From contig DAOTWA010000062.1 of NCBI GenBank assembly GCA_034435955.1, positions 14,870 through 78,869 of the forward strand: a stretch of 64,000 nucleotides of DNA, read 5' to 3'. This DNA comes from DAOTWA01 sp034435955. Its GTDB lineage: Bacteria > Chloroflexota > Anaerolineae > Anaerolineales > Anaerolineaceae. Shown in pieces: positions 18,386 through 26,970 of this stretch (the stretch's first letter is position 1; each line of letters opens with the position of its first letter). The notes below the pieces were generated by a model. That model was not told the origin of the DNA, did no database searches, and was given only the letters and a program-made list of their open reading frames with translations. The translations under genes were made by a program, and so were the position numbers.

Positions 18386-19552
18386 CTATGAGTGCCGTAT
18401 GCGACGGCGCATGAAAGCCGGCAGGTCCAGATTGACGGGAGCTGAAGCCAGCTCGAGCTGCGGAGCCTGGACTGCTATTTCAGCCGCATTCTCGTCTGTC
18501 ACGGTTGCAGAGGGACCCTTTGATTTTGCGGCCAGCGATTTTTCTAGCCCAGGGATAGCGTCTTCAAGCGGGGTCGCCCCCAGACCGGTGATGATCAAAA
18601 TCACCTGGGTGCGATCCTGCAAGCGCTCATCGTGGATCACACCCGGGATGATCTCGGCGTGGTTGCCGGTTTGCTCCTGCAGGTGCGTGAGCGCCTCAGC
18701 GACCTCGTAGAAAGTCAGGTCAGACCCGCTGGTGAAGTTGGCGATGATGCCGGCCGCATTTTCGAGGCTGACCGCGCCCAAGAGAGGGTGGTGCAGGGCA
18801 TGGTCAATGGCTTTACTGGCTTTGTTCTGACCTTCGCCGAAGCCGATGGCCATGATCGAGCCGCCTCCCAATTGCATCAAGCGGCGGATATGGGCGAAAT
18901 CCACGTTGATCAGGCCCGGTTCGGTGATCAGCTCGGTAATGCCCTGAATGCCCTGGCGGAGGATATCGTCAGCCAGGCGGAACGCCAGCTCCATGGGCAG
19001 ATTCTTGGCTTCCATGTACAGAAGGCGGTCGTTGGGCACCGAGATCAACGTGTCGCAGTGCGGTTGCAGCTTGGACAAACCATCGGCCGCGTTGCGCTGC
19101 CGGCGACCCATCTCGAACGAGAACGGCGTGGTCACGATTGCCACTGTGACGGCTCCCAGGGTTCGAGAGACGCGAGCGGCCACGGGGATAGATCCGGTGC
19201 CGGTACCACCGCCCATGCCGGCGGTCAAAAAGACCATATCTGCACCCTGGAGCGCCAAACCCAGCTCACGGTAACTCTCTTCGGCTGCGGCTTCGCCGAC
19301 TTCCGGTCTGCCCCCTGCCCCGAGGCCGCGCGTCACCCGCGGGCCGAGCTGTATTTTGACAGGCGCCAGGCAGGATTGCAGGGCCTGGTGATCGGTGTTC
19401 GCGCCGATGAAATCCACGTTCTTCAAACCCAGCTCGATCATGCGGTTGACCGCGTTACAACCACCCCCTCCCAATCCAAGCACCTTGATAACAGGTTTGT
19501 GAGCGGCCAAAGGGGTGTGGCGGATTGGATTGGTCGACATGGTCAGGGTCAT
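18386..19552 (-). CDS. ftsZ: FtsZ, cell division tubulin homolog, with altered T7 loop
   Basis: 388 residues. GTP-binding signature GGGTGTGS, N-terminal GGGGCNAVNRMI, and the C-terminal tail LDLPAFMRRR that in FtsZ binds FtsA, SepF or ZipA. FtsZ polymerises with GTP into the division ring. GTP hydrolysis needs the T7 loop, normally NVDFADV with two catalytic aspartates. Here it is NVDFAHIRR: Asp218 is kept but the second Asp is His221, so hydrolysis may be slow or differently tuned. The start at 19552 has GAGGTGA upstream. No ftsA, ftsQ, mur genes or sepF are in the window, so this is outside a classical dcw cluster. The gene is second in a six-gene unit. Confidence 0.93.
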   Translation of the reverse strand: MTLTMSTNPIRHTPLAAHKPVIKVLGLGGGGCNAVNRMIELGLKNVDFIGANTDHQALQSCLAPVKIQLGPRVTRGLGAGGRPEVGEAAAEESYRELGLALQGADMVFLTAGMGGGTGTGSIPVAARVSRTLGAVTVAIVTTPFSFEMGRRQRNAADGLSKLQPHCDTLISVPNDRLLYMEAKNLPMELAFRLADDILRQGIQGITELITEPGLINVDFAHIRRLMQLGGGSIMAIGFGEGQNKASKAIDHALHHPLLGAVSLENAAGIIANFTSGSDLTFYEVAEALTHLQEQTGNHAEIIPGVIHDERLQDRTQVILIITGLGATPLEDAIPGLEKSLAAKSKGPSATVTDENAAEIAVQAPQLELASAPVNLDLPAFMRRRIRHS

Positions 19553-19556
19553 AGCT

Positions 19557-20900
19557 TCACCTCTCTGCGAGTTGTGTTGCAATAGTTATGCCATCGCCGG
19601 TGATTCGCTCCACCTGGCAGCCGTTGGCTTTCAATTTCATCAGCTCTTGTTCTGGAAAGGATTGTTCCCCGCCGATGACGGTGACGCGCCGGGCGTAGGC
19701 GGCTTCGTGCACCGAAAAACCGATCGTCGGATGGTATTTCTTGACAAAAGGCCGGATGACATCCAGATGCCAATCCGATACGCCCCAGTCGTACATCGGC
19801 AGCAACAGGTAATGCGAGATCCACCCTCCATCTTCCTTGGGGGAAGCCGAGCCTTCGGCGATCTTGGCCGTTTCAGCTTGAGACGAAAGCCGCTGCCGCA
19901 ATACTTGAACAGCGGGAAGCGCATCACCCCCGGCCCGGAACCAGGCTTGGGCCTCATACCTTCCTCCTGGTTCGGAAGCCAGCAGCCAGTAATTGGCGCA
20001 TAACACTTCCTGGGGAATAGGATCAAGGGCGGCTTCGGGATTTGCCTCATCTTCAACCGTCTCTCCTGCCAGCAGTTGGACACCTGCCAGCACTTCACGG
20101 GCATGAGCGGAGAGATCAGAGAAGCGCGCTTCCTTCTGCGGATCCTGTGAAACGCCCGCCTGCAGCAGGATGATCGGCAGAGTCTTACCAACCACCTGGC
20201 GAGCGATAGCCAGATACCAATCGAAAATATGGAAACCACGCTGATCTTGCTCTTCAGGCGGCGTGTAATAGGGACGCGCTCCCGGCCAGCGTTCTGGCCC
20301 GCCGGCGCCCCATTGCAAAGGATGGCCATAAGACCAGGCGTATGCGGAGAGAACCAGGCCCTCAATCAGCCTATCCTGTTTTCGTCGCAGAATCGCTTCC
20401 AGAGCTGAGCTCAGAAAAGCCGTGTCCCAATAGTGACCGCCCGGCTCCAGCGGCGGGAAGACCGGCACCAACCCGCTGTCTAACGCGGCTTCTGCGGATG
20501 GGATAAAGCGGTCCAGGAACCGCTCTACTAGTCCGTCCTGCGCCCACCCTGTGGCCGACCATGAGCTGCGGCTGTTCGGGCGATCGAAGAAGACGGCATA
20601 ATGGGCGCCCCAACGAGCATAGGTCTCCAGCAATAGAGCCAGCTCCGCGCGGGTAGGCGGGTTCTCCAACGCCAGATCGAAGTGCAAGACCGGCTCGATC
20701 CCTGCACCAAGCAGCCCGCGGATGAAAACCTCGGGTATCGCCCGGTCGCCGGGCGCTATCAGGGTGAGCCAGGCGACGCCGAGCGATGTCAATTGGGGCA
20801 ACCAGGTCTGCAGGTCGCTCTCGCGGTAATGGACTGAATCGGCATAATAATGAAAGCCGAATCTGGGCAACGCAGGATGATGGTCAATTTTCTGGATCAT
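19557..20900 (-). CDS. Cytoplasmic TIM-barrel-like protein, first gene of the ftsZ operon
   Basis: 447 residues, no signal peptide. The start PRFGFHYYADSVHY and segments such as WLPQLTSLGVAWLTLIAPGD (in part), GIEPVLHFDL, YAVFFDRPN and LSAYAWSYGHPLQWG look like successive strands of a beta/alpha barrel related to glycoside hydrolases. The last 70 residues (HPTIGFSVHEAAYARRVTVIGG) form a separate Rossmann-like strand set. Its stop lies four bases before the ftsZ ATG, so the two are co-translated. Function unknown; I infer that it acts with FtsZ or in the same surface pathway. Confidence 0.75.
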   Translation of the reverse strand: MIQKIDHHPALPRFGFHYYADSVHYRESDLQTWLPQLTSLGVAWLTLIAPGDRAIPEVFIRGLLGAGIEPVLHFDLALENPPTRAELALLLETYARWGAHYAVFFDRPNSRSSWSATGWAQDGLVERFLDRFIPSAEAALDSGLVPVFPPLEPGGHYWDTAFLSSALEAILRRKQDRLIEGLVLSAYAWSYGHPLQWGAGGPERWPGARPYYTPPEEQDQRGFHIFDWYLAIARQVVGKTLPIILLQAGVSQDPQKEARFSDLSAHAREVLAGVQLLAGETVEDEANPEAALDPIPQEVLCANYWLLASEPGGRYEAQAWFRAGGDALPAVQVLRQRLSSQAETAKIAEGSASPKEDGGWISHYLLLPMYDWGVSDWHLDVIRPFVKKYHPTIGFSVHEAAYARRVTVIGGEQSFPEQELMKLKANGCQVERITGDGITIATQLAER

Positions 20901-21001
20901 GCTTCGTCCTTCACAGGCAGTTGCGCGCTCATTTCTGAGATCGAGATGGCTGCCGTGTCAGATGCAAGATGTTTGCCAGTGGCTTGGAGAAGCGATTCAT
21001 C

Positions 21002-21010
21002 TGCTATAAT
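21002..21010 (+). promoter_or_regulatory. Extended -10 promoter element, possible leaderless transcript
   Basis: TGCTATAAT ends 9 bases before the ATG at 21020. With the normal 6-8 base distance to the transcription start, the mRNA would begin within about three bases of the ATG, and there is no Shine-Dalgarno sequence. TTGGAG at 20984-20989 could act as a weak -35. Confidence 0.55.
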
Positions 21011-21019
21011 TCGCTTGTT

Positions 21020-21958
21020 ATGATCCTGGTTACAGGCGGGACGGGCTTCATCGGTAAGGCATTGATCCGCCATCTGGTCGGTTCGGGGAGGCAGGTGCGC
21101 ACCCTCATCCGGCCGTCGCCCCACACACCGGAGCTTCCGCGCGGCGTCCCGGTCGAAGTGGCGGTTTGCAGTCTAAACGATGAGCGTGGTTTGCGCGCGG
21201 CGATGAAGGGGGTAGATGTCGTCATCCATCTGGCTGGTTCTGAAAGTCATGGCAGCCGCGCTGATTTAATGACAGTAGACATCCATGGTACCCAAATGGT
21301 CGCTCAGGCGGCCTTCGAGGCCGGCGTCCGGCGCATATTCTACCTTTCCCATCTGGGAGCAGACCGGGCGTCTGCGTATCCCGTGCTGAAAGCCAAGGCG
21401 ATCGCCGAAAATCATATACGCCAATGTGGCGTGGACTACACGATTCTCCGTACTGCCCTGGTATTTGGCCCAAACGACAACTTTACCACCCGGCTGGCGC
21501 TGCTCTTGCATGCCTTTCCATTGTTTTTCCTATTACCCGGCGATGGGCGTTCTCTCGTCCAGCCGCTCTTCATCGAAGACCTGGTGACTTGCATCCTATG
21601 GGCCTTGGACGACCCGAAGAAGGTGAATGACATCTACCAGCTTGGCGGACCGGAATATCTGTCATTCCGTGAAGTGGTGGAGCAGATTATGCAGGCGACC
21701 GGAACGCGCCGCCTGCCGGTGCAATTTTCTCTCGGTTACCTGCGCATTTTCACGGTCCTCTTTGAGCATCTTTTTCCAGGGTTTCCGGTTTCGGTTTTCT
21801 GGCTGGATTATCTGTCTACCAGCCATACCTGCCCGCTCGATTCGCTGCCGCGCGAGTTTGGTCTGATTCCGGCGCGCTTCTCGCAGCGATTGGGCTATCT
21901 AAAAGGTGAGGCTTGGGGAAGACGGGCTTTCTCATTACTTGTGCGAAGGAGAGCTTAA
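21020..21958 (+). CDS. NAD(P)-binding epimerase/reductase-like protein (atypical SDR, NDUFA9-like)
   Basis: 312 residues. Rossmann nucleotide-binding loop ILVTGGTGFIGKALI at the very N-terminus fixes the start; upstream codons are not conserved-looking. Further typical segments: VDVVIHLAGSE, FYLSHLGADRASAYPVLKAK (in part), YTILRTALVFGPND and QPLFIEDLVTCI. The classical YxxxK is replaced by the atypical-SDR pattern Y-P-V-L-K-A-K. Such proteins act on nucleotide sugars, ubiquinone or lipids, or are non-enzymatic, as in complex I subunit NDUFA9. Followed 8 bases later by GH57, probably one transcript. Confidence 0.88.
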   Translation: MILVTGGTGFIGKALIRHLVGSGRQVRTLIRPSPHTPELPRGVPVEVAVCSLNDERGLRAAMKGVDVVIHLAGSESHGSRADLMTVDIHGTQMVAQAAFEAGVRRIFYLSHLGADRASAYPVLKAKAIAENHIRQCGVDYTILRTALVFGPNDNFTTRLALLLHAFPLFFLLPGDGRSLVQPLFIEDLVTCILWALDDPKKVNDIYQLGGPEYLSFREVVEQIMQATGTRRLPVQFSLGYLRIFTVLFEHLFPGFPVSVFWLDYLSTSHTCPLDSLPREFGLIPARFSQRLGYLKGEAWGRRAFSLLVRRRA

Positions 21959-21966
21959 GGGGGTAG

Positions 21967-23406
21967 ATGGCAGATAAAGGTTTCTGCGTCCACGGCCATT
22001 TTTACCAGCCGCCGCGTGAGGACCCGTTGACGGGTGAAATCCCGCCCGAAACGGGCGCCGAGCCGTATCCGAACTGGAACGAGCGCATTTTGGCCGAATG
22101 TTACCGGCCGAATGCCTTGCAGGGCAACTTCGAGCGTATCAGCTTCGATATCGGCCCGACTCTGTTCGAATGGCTGCTCAAAGCCGATCCAGTTACCGCC
22201 ACCCGCATCGTCTCCCAGGATCGTGCCAACGTGCGCCGCTTCGGAGTCGGAAATGCCATGGCCCACCCTTTCCATCATGTGATCCTGCCGCTGGCCTCGC
22301 GACGGGATAAGAGCATTCAGATTTCCTGGGGCATCGCCGAATTCACCGAGCGGTTTGGACGCCGTCCAGAAGGGATGTGGCTACCGGAAACAGCAGTGGA
22401 TCTCGAAACTCTGGAGGTGATGAGCGAGCTAGGCATCCGCTATACCATCCTGGCGCCATGGCAGGCCCATGATAGCAGCGTGGATACGCTTCGGCCTCAG
22501 CGAGTGGATTTGCAAAACGCCGGCTGGATGGCCGTGTTTTTCTATCATGGCGGGTTAAGCTCGCGGGTCAGCTTCGACCCTTCTTCGACGGTCAACGCCG
22601 ATCTCTTTGCCGCAGAAACCCTCTCCGCCGGTTATTCCTCCCATTTGGAATCATCTAAAGATGCTCAATTGCTGATGATCGCCACCGATGGTGAGCTCTA
22701 TGGCCACCATCAGCCGTTCCGCGACCGTTTCCTGGAGCATTTGCTGGACGGCGCGCTCAGTCAGCGAAGCATTCAGGCTACATTCCCCGCCTTATGGCTG
22801 AAGATGCATCCACCTGCTCAGCGTGTTCGCATCCGCGAAAATACATCCTGGAGCTGCCACCACGGCCTGGAGCGCTGGAGAGCGGCGTGTGGCTGCGTGC
22901 CTGACGGAAGCTGGAAAGCCCCTCTGCGCAAAGCAATGAACCGGCTGGCGGCTTCTCTGGATCGCTTATACGACGACGGCTTGCATCCCCTGGGCGTCGA
23001 CCCGCACATATTGCTGCAGGATTTTGTTTTTGTGCTGTTAGGCAAGATCGATTTGGATGAGCTTGTCCGCTCCCACGCAGCGCGCAAGCTGGACGAGGAG
23101 GAAGTGCGCCGCGTCGGTCTGCTGCTCAAATCGCAATACGAGCGTCAGCGCGCGTTCACTTCTTGCGGCTGGTTCTTCGAAGATTTCGATCGCATCGAGC
23201 CGAAGAATAATATCGCCTACATGTCTCAAGCCGTCTGGCTGGCTTATCTGGCCACCGGAATCTCCCTACGCAGCCAGGCGTTGGCAGCGTTCAGCAAAGT
23301 GAAAAGCCCACGGAGCGGGCTTCGTGGAGATCAGATTTTCAGTTATCACCTCGGCCGGGCGGAAGCGGCCCTCGAATGGCCGGGAAATCTCAACTCCAAT
23401 TATTAA
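21967..23406 (+). CDS. Glycoside hydrolase family 57 protein (with DUF3536-type C-terminus)
   Basis: 479 residues. GH57 landmarks: CVHGHFYQPPRE (His near strand 1), GMWLPETAVD with the expected nucleophile Glu141, and IATDGELYGHH with the expected acid Asp241. The C-terminal region (about 290-470) fits the DUF3536 helical domain. GH57 enzymes act on alpha-glucans (amylase, branching or 4-alpha-glucanotransferase). No signal peptide, so probably cytoplasmic glycogen or maltodextrin metabolism. The stop overlaps the stop of the converging GH13 gene by four bases, which hints at a shared pathway, though opposite strands mean separate promoters. Confidence 0.93.
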   Translation: MADKGFCVHGHFYQPPREDPLTGEIPPETGAEPYPNWNERILAECYRPNALQGNFERISFDIGPTLFEWLLKADPVTATRIVSQDRANVRRFGVGNAMAHPFHHVILPLASRRDKSIQISWGIAEFTERFGRRPEGMWLPETAVDLETLEVMSELGIRYTILAPWQAHDSSVDTLRPQRVDLQNAGWMAVFFYHGGLSSRVSFDPSSTVNADLFAAETLSAGYSSHLESSKDAQLLMIATDGELYGHHQPFRDRFLEHLLDGALSQRSIQATFPALWLKMHPPAQRVRIRENTSWSCHHGLERWRAACGCVPDGSWKAPLRKAMNRLAASLDRLYDDGLHPLGVDPHILLQDFVFVLLGKIDLDELVRSHAARKLDEEEVRRVGLLLKSQYERQRAFTSCGWFFEDFDRIEPKNNIAYMSQAVWLAYLATGISLRSQALAAFSKVKSPRSGLRGDQIFSYHLGRAEAALEWPGNLNSNY

Positions 23407-26400
23407 GGCTGTATCTTTTCCAGCAGGATTTCGACTTGATAATTCGAACGGCGGGAAGCGGCGCGGATGCTTTCGAACTGTCGATGTCCGGCCAGGATGC
23501 GTTCCACAACCTGGCTGGCGGGCGCAAGGTCATCGGCGGTTGCCCAGATGGCCAGCAGCGTCTCCATCCAGAGCAGGAACTCATCGAACGCTTCCCGGTT
23601 GTACCATAAGATGCCCTGGTAGCGGTTGAAACCCAGGAAACGCTGCACTTCTTCTTCTGCCAACCAGGTCTGCAGCCAGACAGCGGCGCTCTCGCCGGCC
23701 ATCCGCGTGGGCCAGTTAGACTGCGTGGTCAGCAGACTGACCACCTGGACGGCGCGCGATGCGGCGTTATCATCGGCGTCCAAACCCAGGAAAGCGTTAT
23801 GAAGGATGCGGCCGAGGAGCCATTCATCAATCCAACTGCGGCTGATGATTTCGTACCCCTCGCTTTCCACAACCTTGCCCAGCAGGTGAGTGATCGCCCA
23901 CGCCCACAATGTACTCTCTCGCAGGGCGTCGTGCTTCATGAAGGTGCGGATCGCATTGGCGGCCGCCTGGTACCGGCGCGAGCCAGGCAAGGGGAAGCGC
24001 TGATCGAATTCCGGCAGCTCGAGCGCAGCTTTCAGTTTGCGTCTGATTTCGGCGGCGATGGCATTTTCGTCGCCCGTGCCGTGTGCGAGGATTTTGATTT
24101 CCCGCAACAGGCGCCTGGCCTGCTCTTCGATTTCATCGAAAAAGTGTCTAACCGATGCCTGGCTGTCTTCAGCCTGAATTTTCTGGAGTCGGCGGAAGGT
24201 TTCTGCGCTGACCAGATCGCGATATGGTGCGTGAACCGGGCGCAAAAACAGCTCCTGCAGCGCCTCCTGGATGCTCGGCACCCCGCGCCCATTCAGGTAG
24301 GCTTTGAGTTGAGCATATTGCCCCCACTCGTTATCCTCCACTTCGCGGAAGTCCAGGAACACGTGGGCTTTGTACGCGTCGAGCTCCACGTACAGGCCGC
24401 TCTCGGCTAGCTCTTTGCTGCTGCGGATGTACTCCAGCCCGTTCAAGTGGTCGCGAAAAAGGACGTAACGGCCCGTTTCGGGGTGCAGACCCAACCCTTC
24501 GGCCAGTGTCTTCTGCACAATTCGCTTTTTCCCGTCCGATCCGGCGCGGGCGGCAAAACCAACCGAGGTGCGCACCCAGCCACGTGCGCTGGCATAGCGG
24601 TTGTGATAGATTACCAGCGCGCGTTCCCTTCCGTCTCCGTTGGAATAGGCGAACACATCCTCGTTGACCGTGCCTTCCGGGGTGAAGAAGTCATACAGCA
24701 AGAAATTCTCTACGCCGGCGAAAAGATGACGACGGTGCAGCAAGGGAAAGATTTCGCGTTCATGGCGTTCCACCAAGGCGGGATCAGGACTTTCGTCCCA
24801 ATATGCCCGGCGGAATTCCATCCCATATTTCTCTGCATAGCCTTCGATCTGGCCATGGCCGAACATTGGCAGGCCAGGAAGGGTGACCATCATTGTGCAG
24901 ATGCCGAAATACTTATCCCCCTTGCCGAATTGGTCCACCGCAGTGCGCTCATCGGGATTGTTCATGAAATTGACGAAGCGCTTGAGGATTTCCGGATCGA
25001 ATTCCAGCGTATTCTTCATCACCAATCGGTAATTGGCGTTATCCTCGTTGCGCAGCATGTTCATAAAGGCGCTGTTATACACGCGGTGCATCCCCAATGT
25101 ACGCACAAAGTAGCCTTCCATCAGCCAGAAAGCCTCGGCCAGAAGCAGTGTGTCGGGGGCTTCCTGTGCGACGCGGTCGACCACCTCGCGCCAGAACTCG
25201 ACGGGCATGAGCGCATCGAATTGTTCGCGGGTCATGCCATGATCAGCCCGCGAGGGGATGGCTCCACCGCTGCCGGGCTCGGGGAACCACAGGCGCTGGA
25301 AATGCTTTTTGGTCAGCGTCATCGCCGCATCGAAGCGTATGATGGGGAACCGTCGCGCCACGCTGAGGATAGTTTGAATGACAGCCTCGCGTACTTCTGG
25401 ATTCAGATAATTGAGCTGGGCTGTGTCGTTCCACGGCATACTGGTGCCGTCGTTGCCGTGGTAAATATATTTTTCGTTCCCGGTATGCCAGTCGACCCGC
25501 TTGAAGACCACCGCTGCGTCGCTGCGCGTAAAATAGTGATCTTCCAAATAAATTCCAACTCGGTCGCTGCCCGATAGATTGGGCCCATTGAATGTGTAAG
25601 ATGGGAAGGGACTGTAATCGAGGGCGATGAACCAGTCGGGGCGCTCGAGCACCCAGGGCGAGTCGATGCCCATGTGGTTGGGCACCATGTCGCTGGCCAG
25701 TCGGATACCGCGTTCCCAGGCGCGCCCGCGCAATGCCTGAAAGGCTTCCTCTCCGCCCAAATCTGCTGCGATCTGATAGGCGTAAATCGAGTAAGCCGAG
25801 GCGACTGCCTCAGGGTTGCCACATAACTGTTTAATGGTCTGTGAAGCGCGGCTGCGTTCCCACACGCCAATCAGCCACAGGCCAGAAAAGCCCCAACGGG
25901 CCAGGGCATCTAATTCCTCATCCGGAATCTGGTCCAGGCGCGTGATGGCGCGGCGGTATTTCTTGGAGAGCTGATCCAACCAGACATAGGTATTCTTGGC
26001 GATCAATACCAGCCTTGGCATCCAATCCTTGTCCGGGCTGAAGCGCTCGGGCTCTAACCTGGCCAAATCATAAGTAGGTGGGATTGAAGGTCCGGGTCCC
26101 AGGAAGGCGAAACGCTGCTCCTCGCGCATCAAGTCCAGGCCGGTGAGCAGGCGGTACATGAACTTACCAATCAACCCGGCCCAATGCTGGCGGATGTATT
26201 CCAATTGCTCGAAAACGGAATAGGGGGCGGCAATGGCCGGACTGCGCAGCATGTCCACCAGATTCTGGCGGAGTGGACCGAAAGGCGGCTGCGTCTCGAA
26301 GTAGGTATGCAGGTTGTCGATCAGATGGTCATAGGCGGTTGTCTTCCGCAGGCTGCTGTCGTCGAACAGCTCTAGATAGTTGGTCAGGGCCGGATTTCTG

Positions 26401-26858
26401 TTCGACAGCCACAGCATCAACATCTCTTCCAGGGTGACCAGGCGGTTATCCATCCCGTCGGTCTGGCCAGCGAGATAGTCGTCCACGCTGACCTCGCGAC
26501 GATAGACTGCCAGGGGAGGGAACTCATTGGTAAAAGCCCGCAGAGCGGCATCTAAAGCCGGCTTGCCCAGAGTCTCCTCGAGATAGGTCAATGCGCCCTG
26601 TAGGGCCTGAGGGTTGACTTGCTGGCGGTAGAGCCAGGCCACGTAATGCAAGATCTCGTCGAGCAGCCCCATAGCATTGAGATCGCCCGCCCGCACCGCA
26701 CGCTCTGGGAAGTGCAGTAAATCCCGTTTGGCGTTCATTTTTTGGGCAAATAGGCGCACCGCGTGCACGTTGGCAAAAACCACATTTCCGCTCAACGTGA
26801 ACAAGCTGTGGTCGAACCGATAAAAATCTCTGGACGCTCGCGAGATGTGGAATTCCAT
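23403..26858 (-). CDS. Large GH13 alpha-amylase-family protein
   Basis: 1151 residues. The catalytic barrel sits in the middle (about 290-760): region I DMVPNHMGI, region II IIRFDAAMT with nucleophile Asp510, region III LLLAEAFW with acid/base Glu575, and region IV FMNNPDERT with the transition-state Asp. The first 280 residues are a helical domain and the last 350 residues a further mostly helical domain, both unusual for simple amylases. No signal peptide. It probably transfers or hydrolyses alpha-1,4 glucans in the cytoplasm; the size suggests a transferase or a debranching-type enzyme, not decided. An extended -10 lies about 95 bases upstream. Confidence 0.92.
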   Translation of the reverse strand: MEFHISRASRDFYRFDHSLFTLSGNVVFANVHAVRLFAQKMNAKRDLLHFPERAVRAGDLNAMGLLDEILHYVAWLYRQQVNPQALQGALTYLEETLGKPALDAALRAFTNEFPPLAVYRREVSVDDYLAGQTDGMDNRLVTLEEMLMLWLSNRNPALTNYLELFDDSSLRKTTAYDHLIDNLHTYFETQPPFGPLRQNLVDMLRSPAIAAPYSVFEQLEYIRQHWAGLIGKFMYRLLTGLDLMREEQRFAFLGPGPSIPPTYDLARLEPERFSPDKDWMPRLVLIAKNTYVWLDQLSKKYRRAITRLDQIPDEELDALARWGFSGLWLIGVWERSRASQTIKQLCGNPEAVASAYSIYAYQIAADLGGEEAFQALRGRAWERGIRLASDMVPNHMGIDSPWVLERPDWFIALDYSPFPSYTFNGPNLSGSDRVGIYLEDHYFTRSDAAVVFKRVDWHTGNEKYIYHGNDGTSMPWNDTAQLNYLNPEVREAVIQTILSVARRFPIIRFDAAMTLTKKHFQRLWFPEPGSGGAIPSRADHGMTREQFDALMPVEFWREVVDRVAQEAPDTLLLAEAFWLMEGYFVRTLGMHRVYNSAFMNMLRNEDNANYRLVMKNTLEFDPEILKRFVNFMNNPDERTAVDQFGKGDKYFGICTMMVTLPGLPMFGHGQIEGYAEKYGMEFRRAYWDESPDPALVERHEREIFPLLHRRHLFAGVENFLLYDFFTPEGTVNEDVFAYSNGDGRERALVIYHNRYASARGWVRTSVGFAARAGSDGKKRIVQKTLAEGLGLHPETGRYVLFRDHLNGLEYIRSSKELAESGLYVELDAYKAHVFLDFREVEDNEWGQYAQLKAYLNGRGVPSIQEALQELFLRPVHAPYRDLVSAETFRRLQKIQAEDSQASVRHFFDEIEEQARRLLREIKILAHGTGDENAIAAEIRRKLKAALELPEFDQRFPLPGSRRYQAAANAIRTFMKHDALRESTLWAWAITHLLGKVVESEGYEIISRSWIDEWLLGRILHNAFLGLDADDNAASRAVQVVSLLTTQSNWPTRMAGESAAVWLQTWLAEEEVQRFLGFNRYQGILWYNREAFDEFLLWMETLLAIWATADDLAPASQVVERILAGHRQFESIRAASRRSNYQVEILLEKIQP

Positions 26859-26951
26859 GCACTCGATCCCTTCGATTACAATTTGTCGTCGTAAAATCGA
26901 CGCTCGGGGCAGTGAGATATCGAGAAATGACCCATGATGCGGTCTTGAATT

Positions 26952-26960
26952 ATTATAGCA
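26952..26960 (-). promoter_or_regulatory. Extended -10 promoter element for the GH13 gene
   Basis: TGCTATAAT on the minus strand, 93 bases before the GH13 ATG and just past the stop of the next upstream gene. No clear -35. Confidence 0.5.
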
Positions 26961-26970
26961 TCGCGCATCA

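Noticed and set aside
18632..19585. 317-codon plus-strand open frame
   Set aside because: Antisense to ftsZ, which has all family signatures.
24447..25577. 376-codon plus-strand open frame inside the GH13 gene
   Set aside because: Antisense to a gene with intact catalytic motifs; explained by codon bias of the minus strand.
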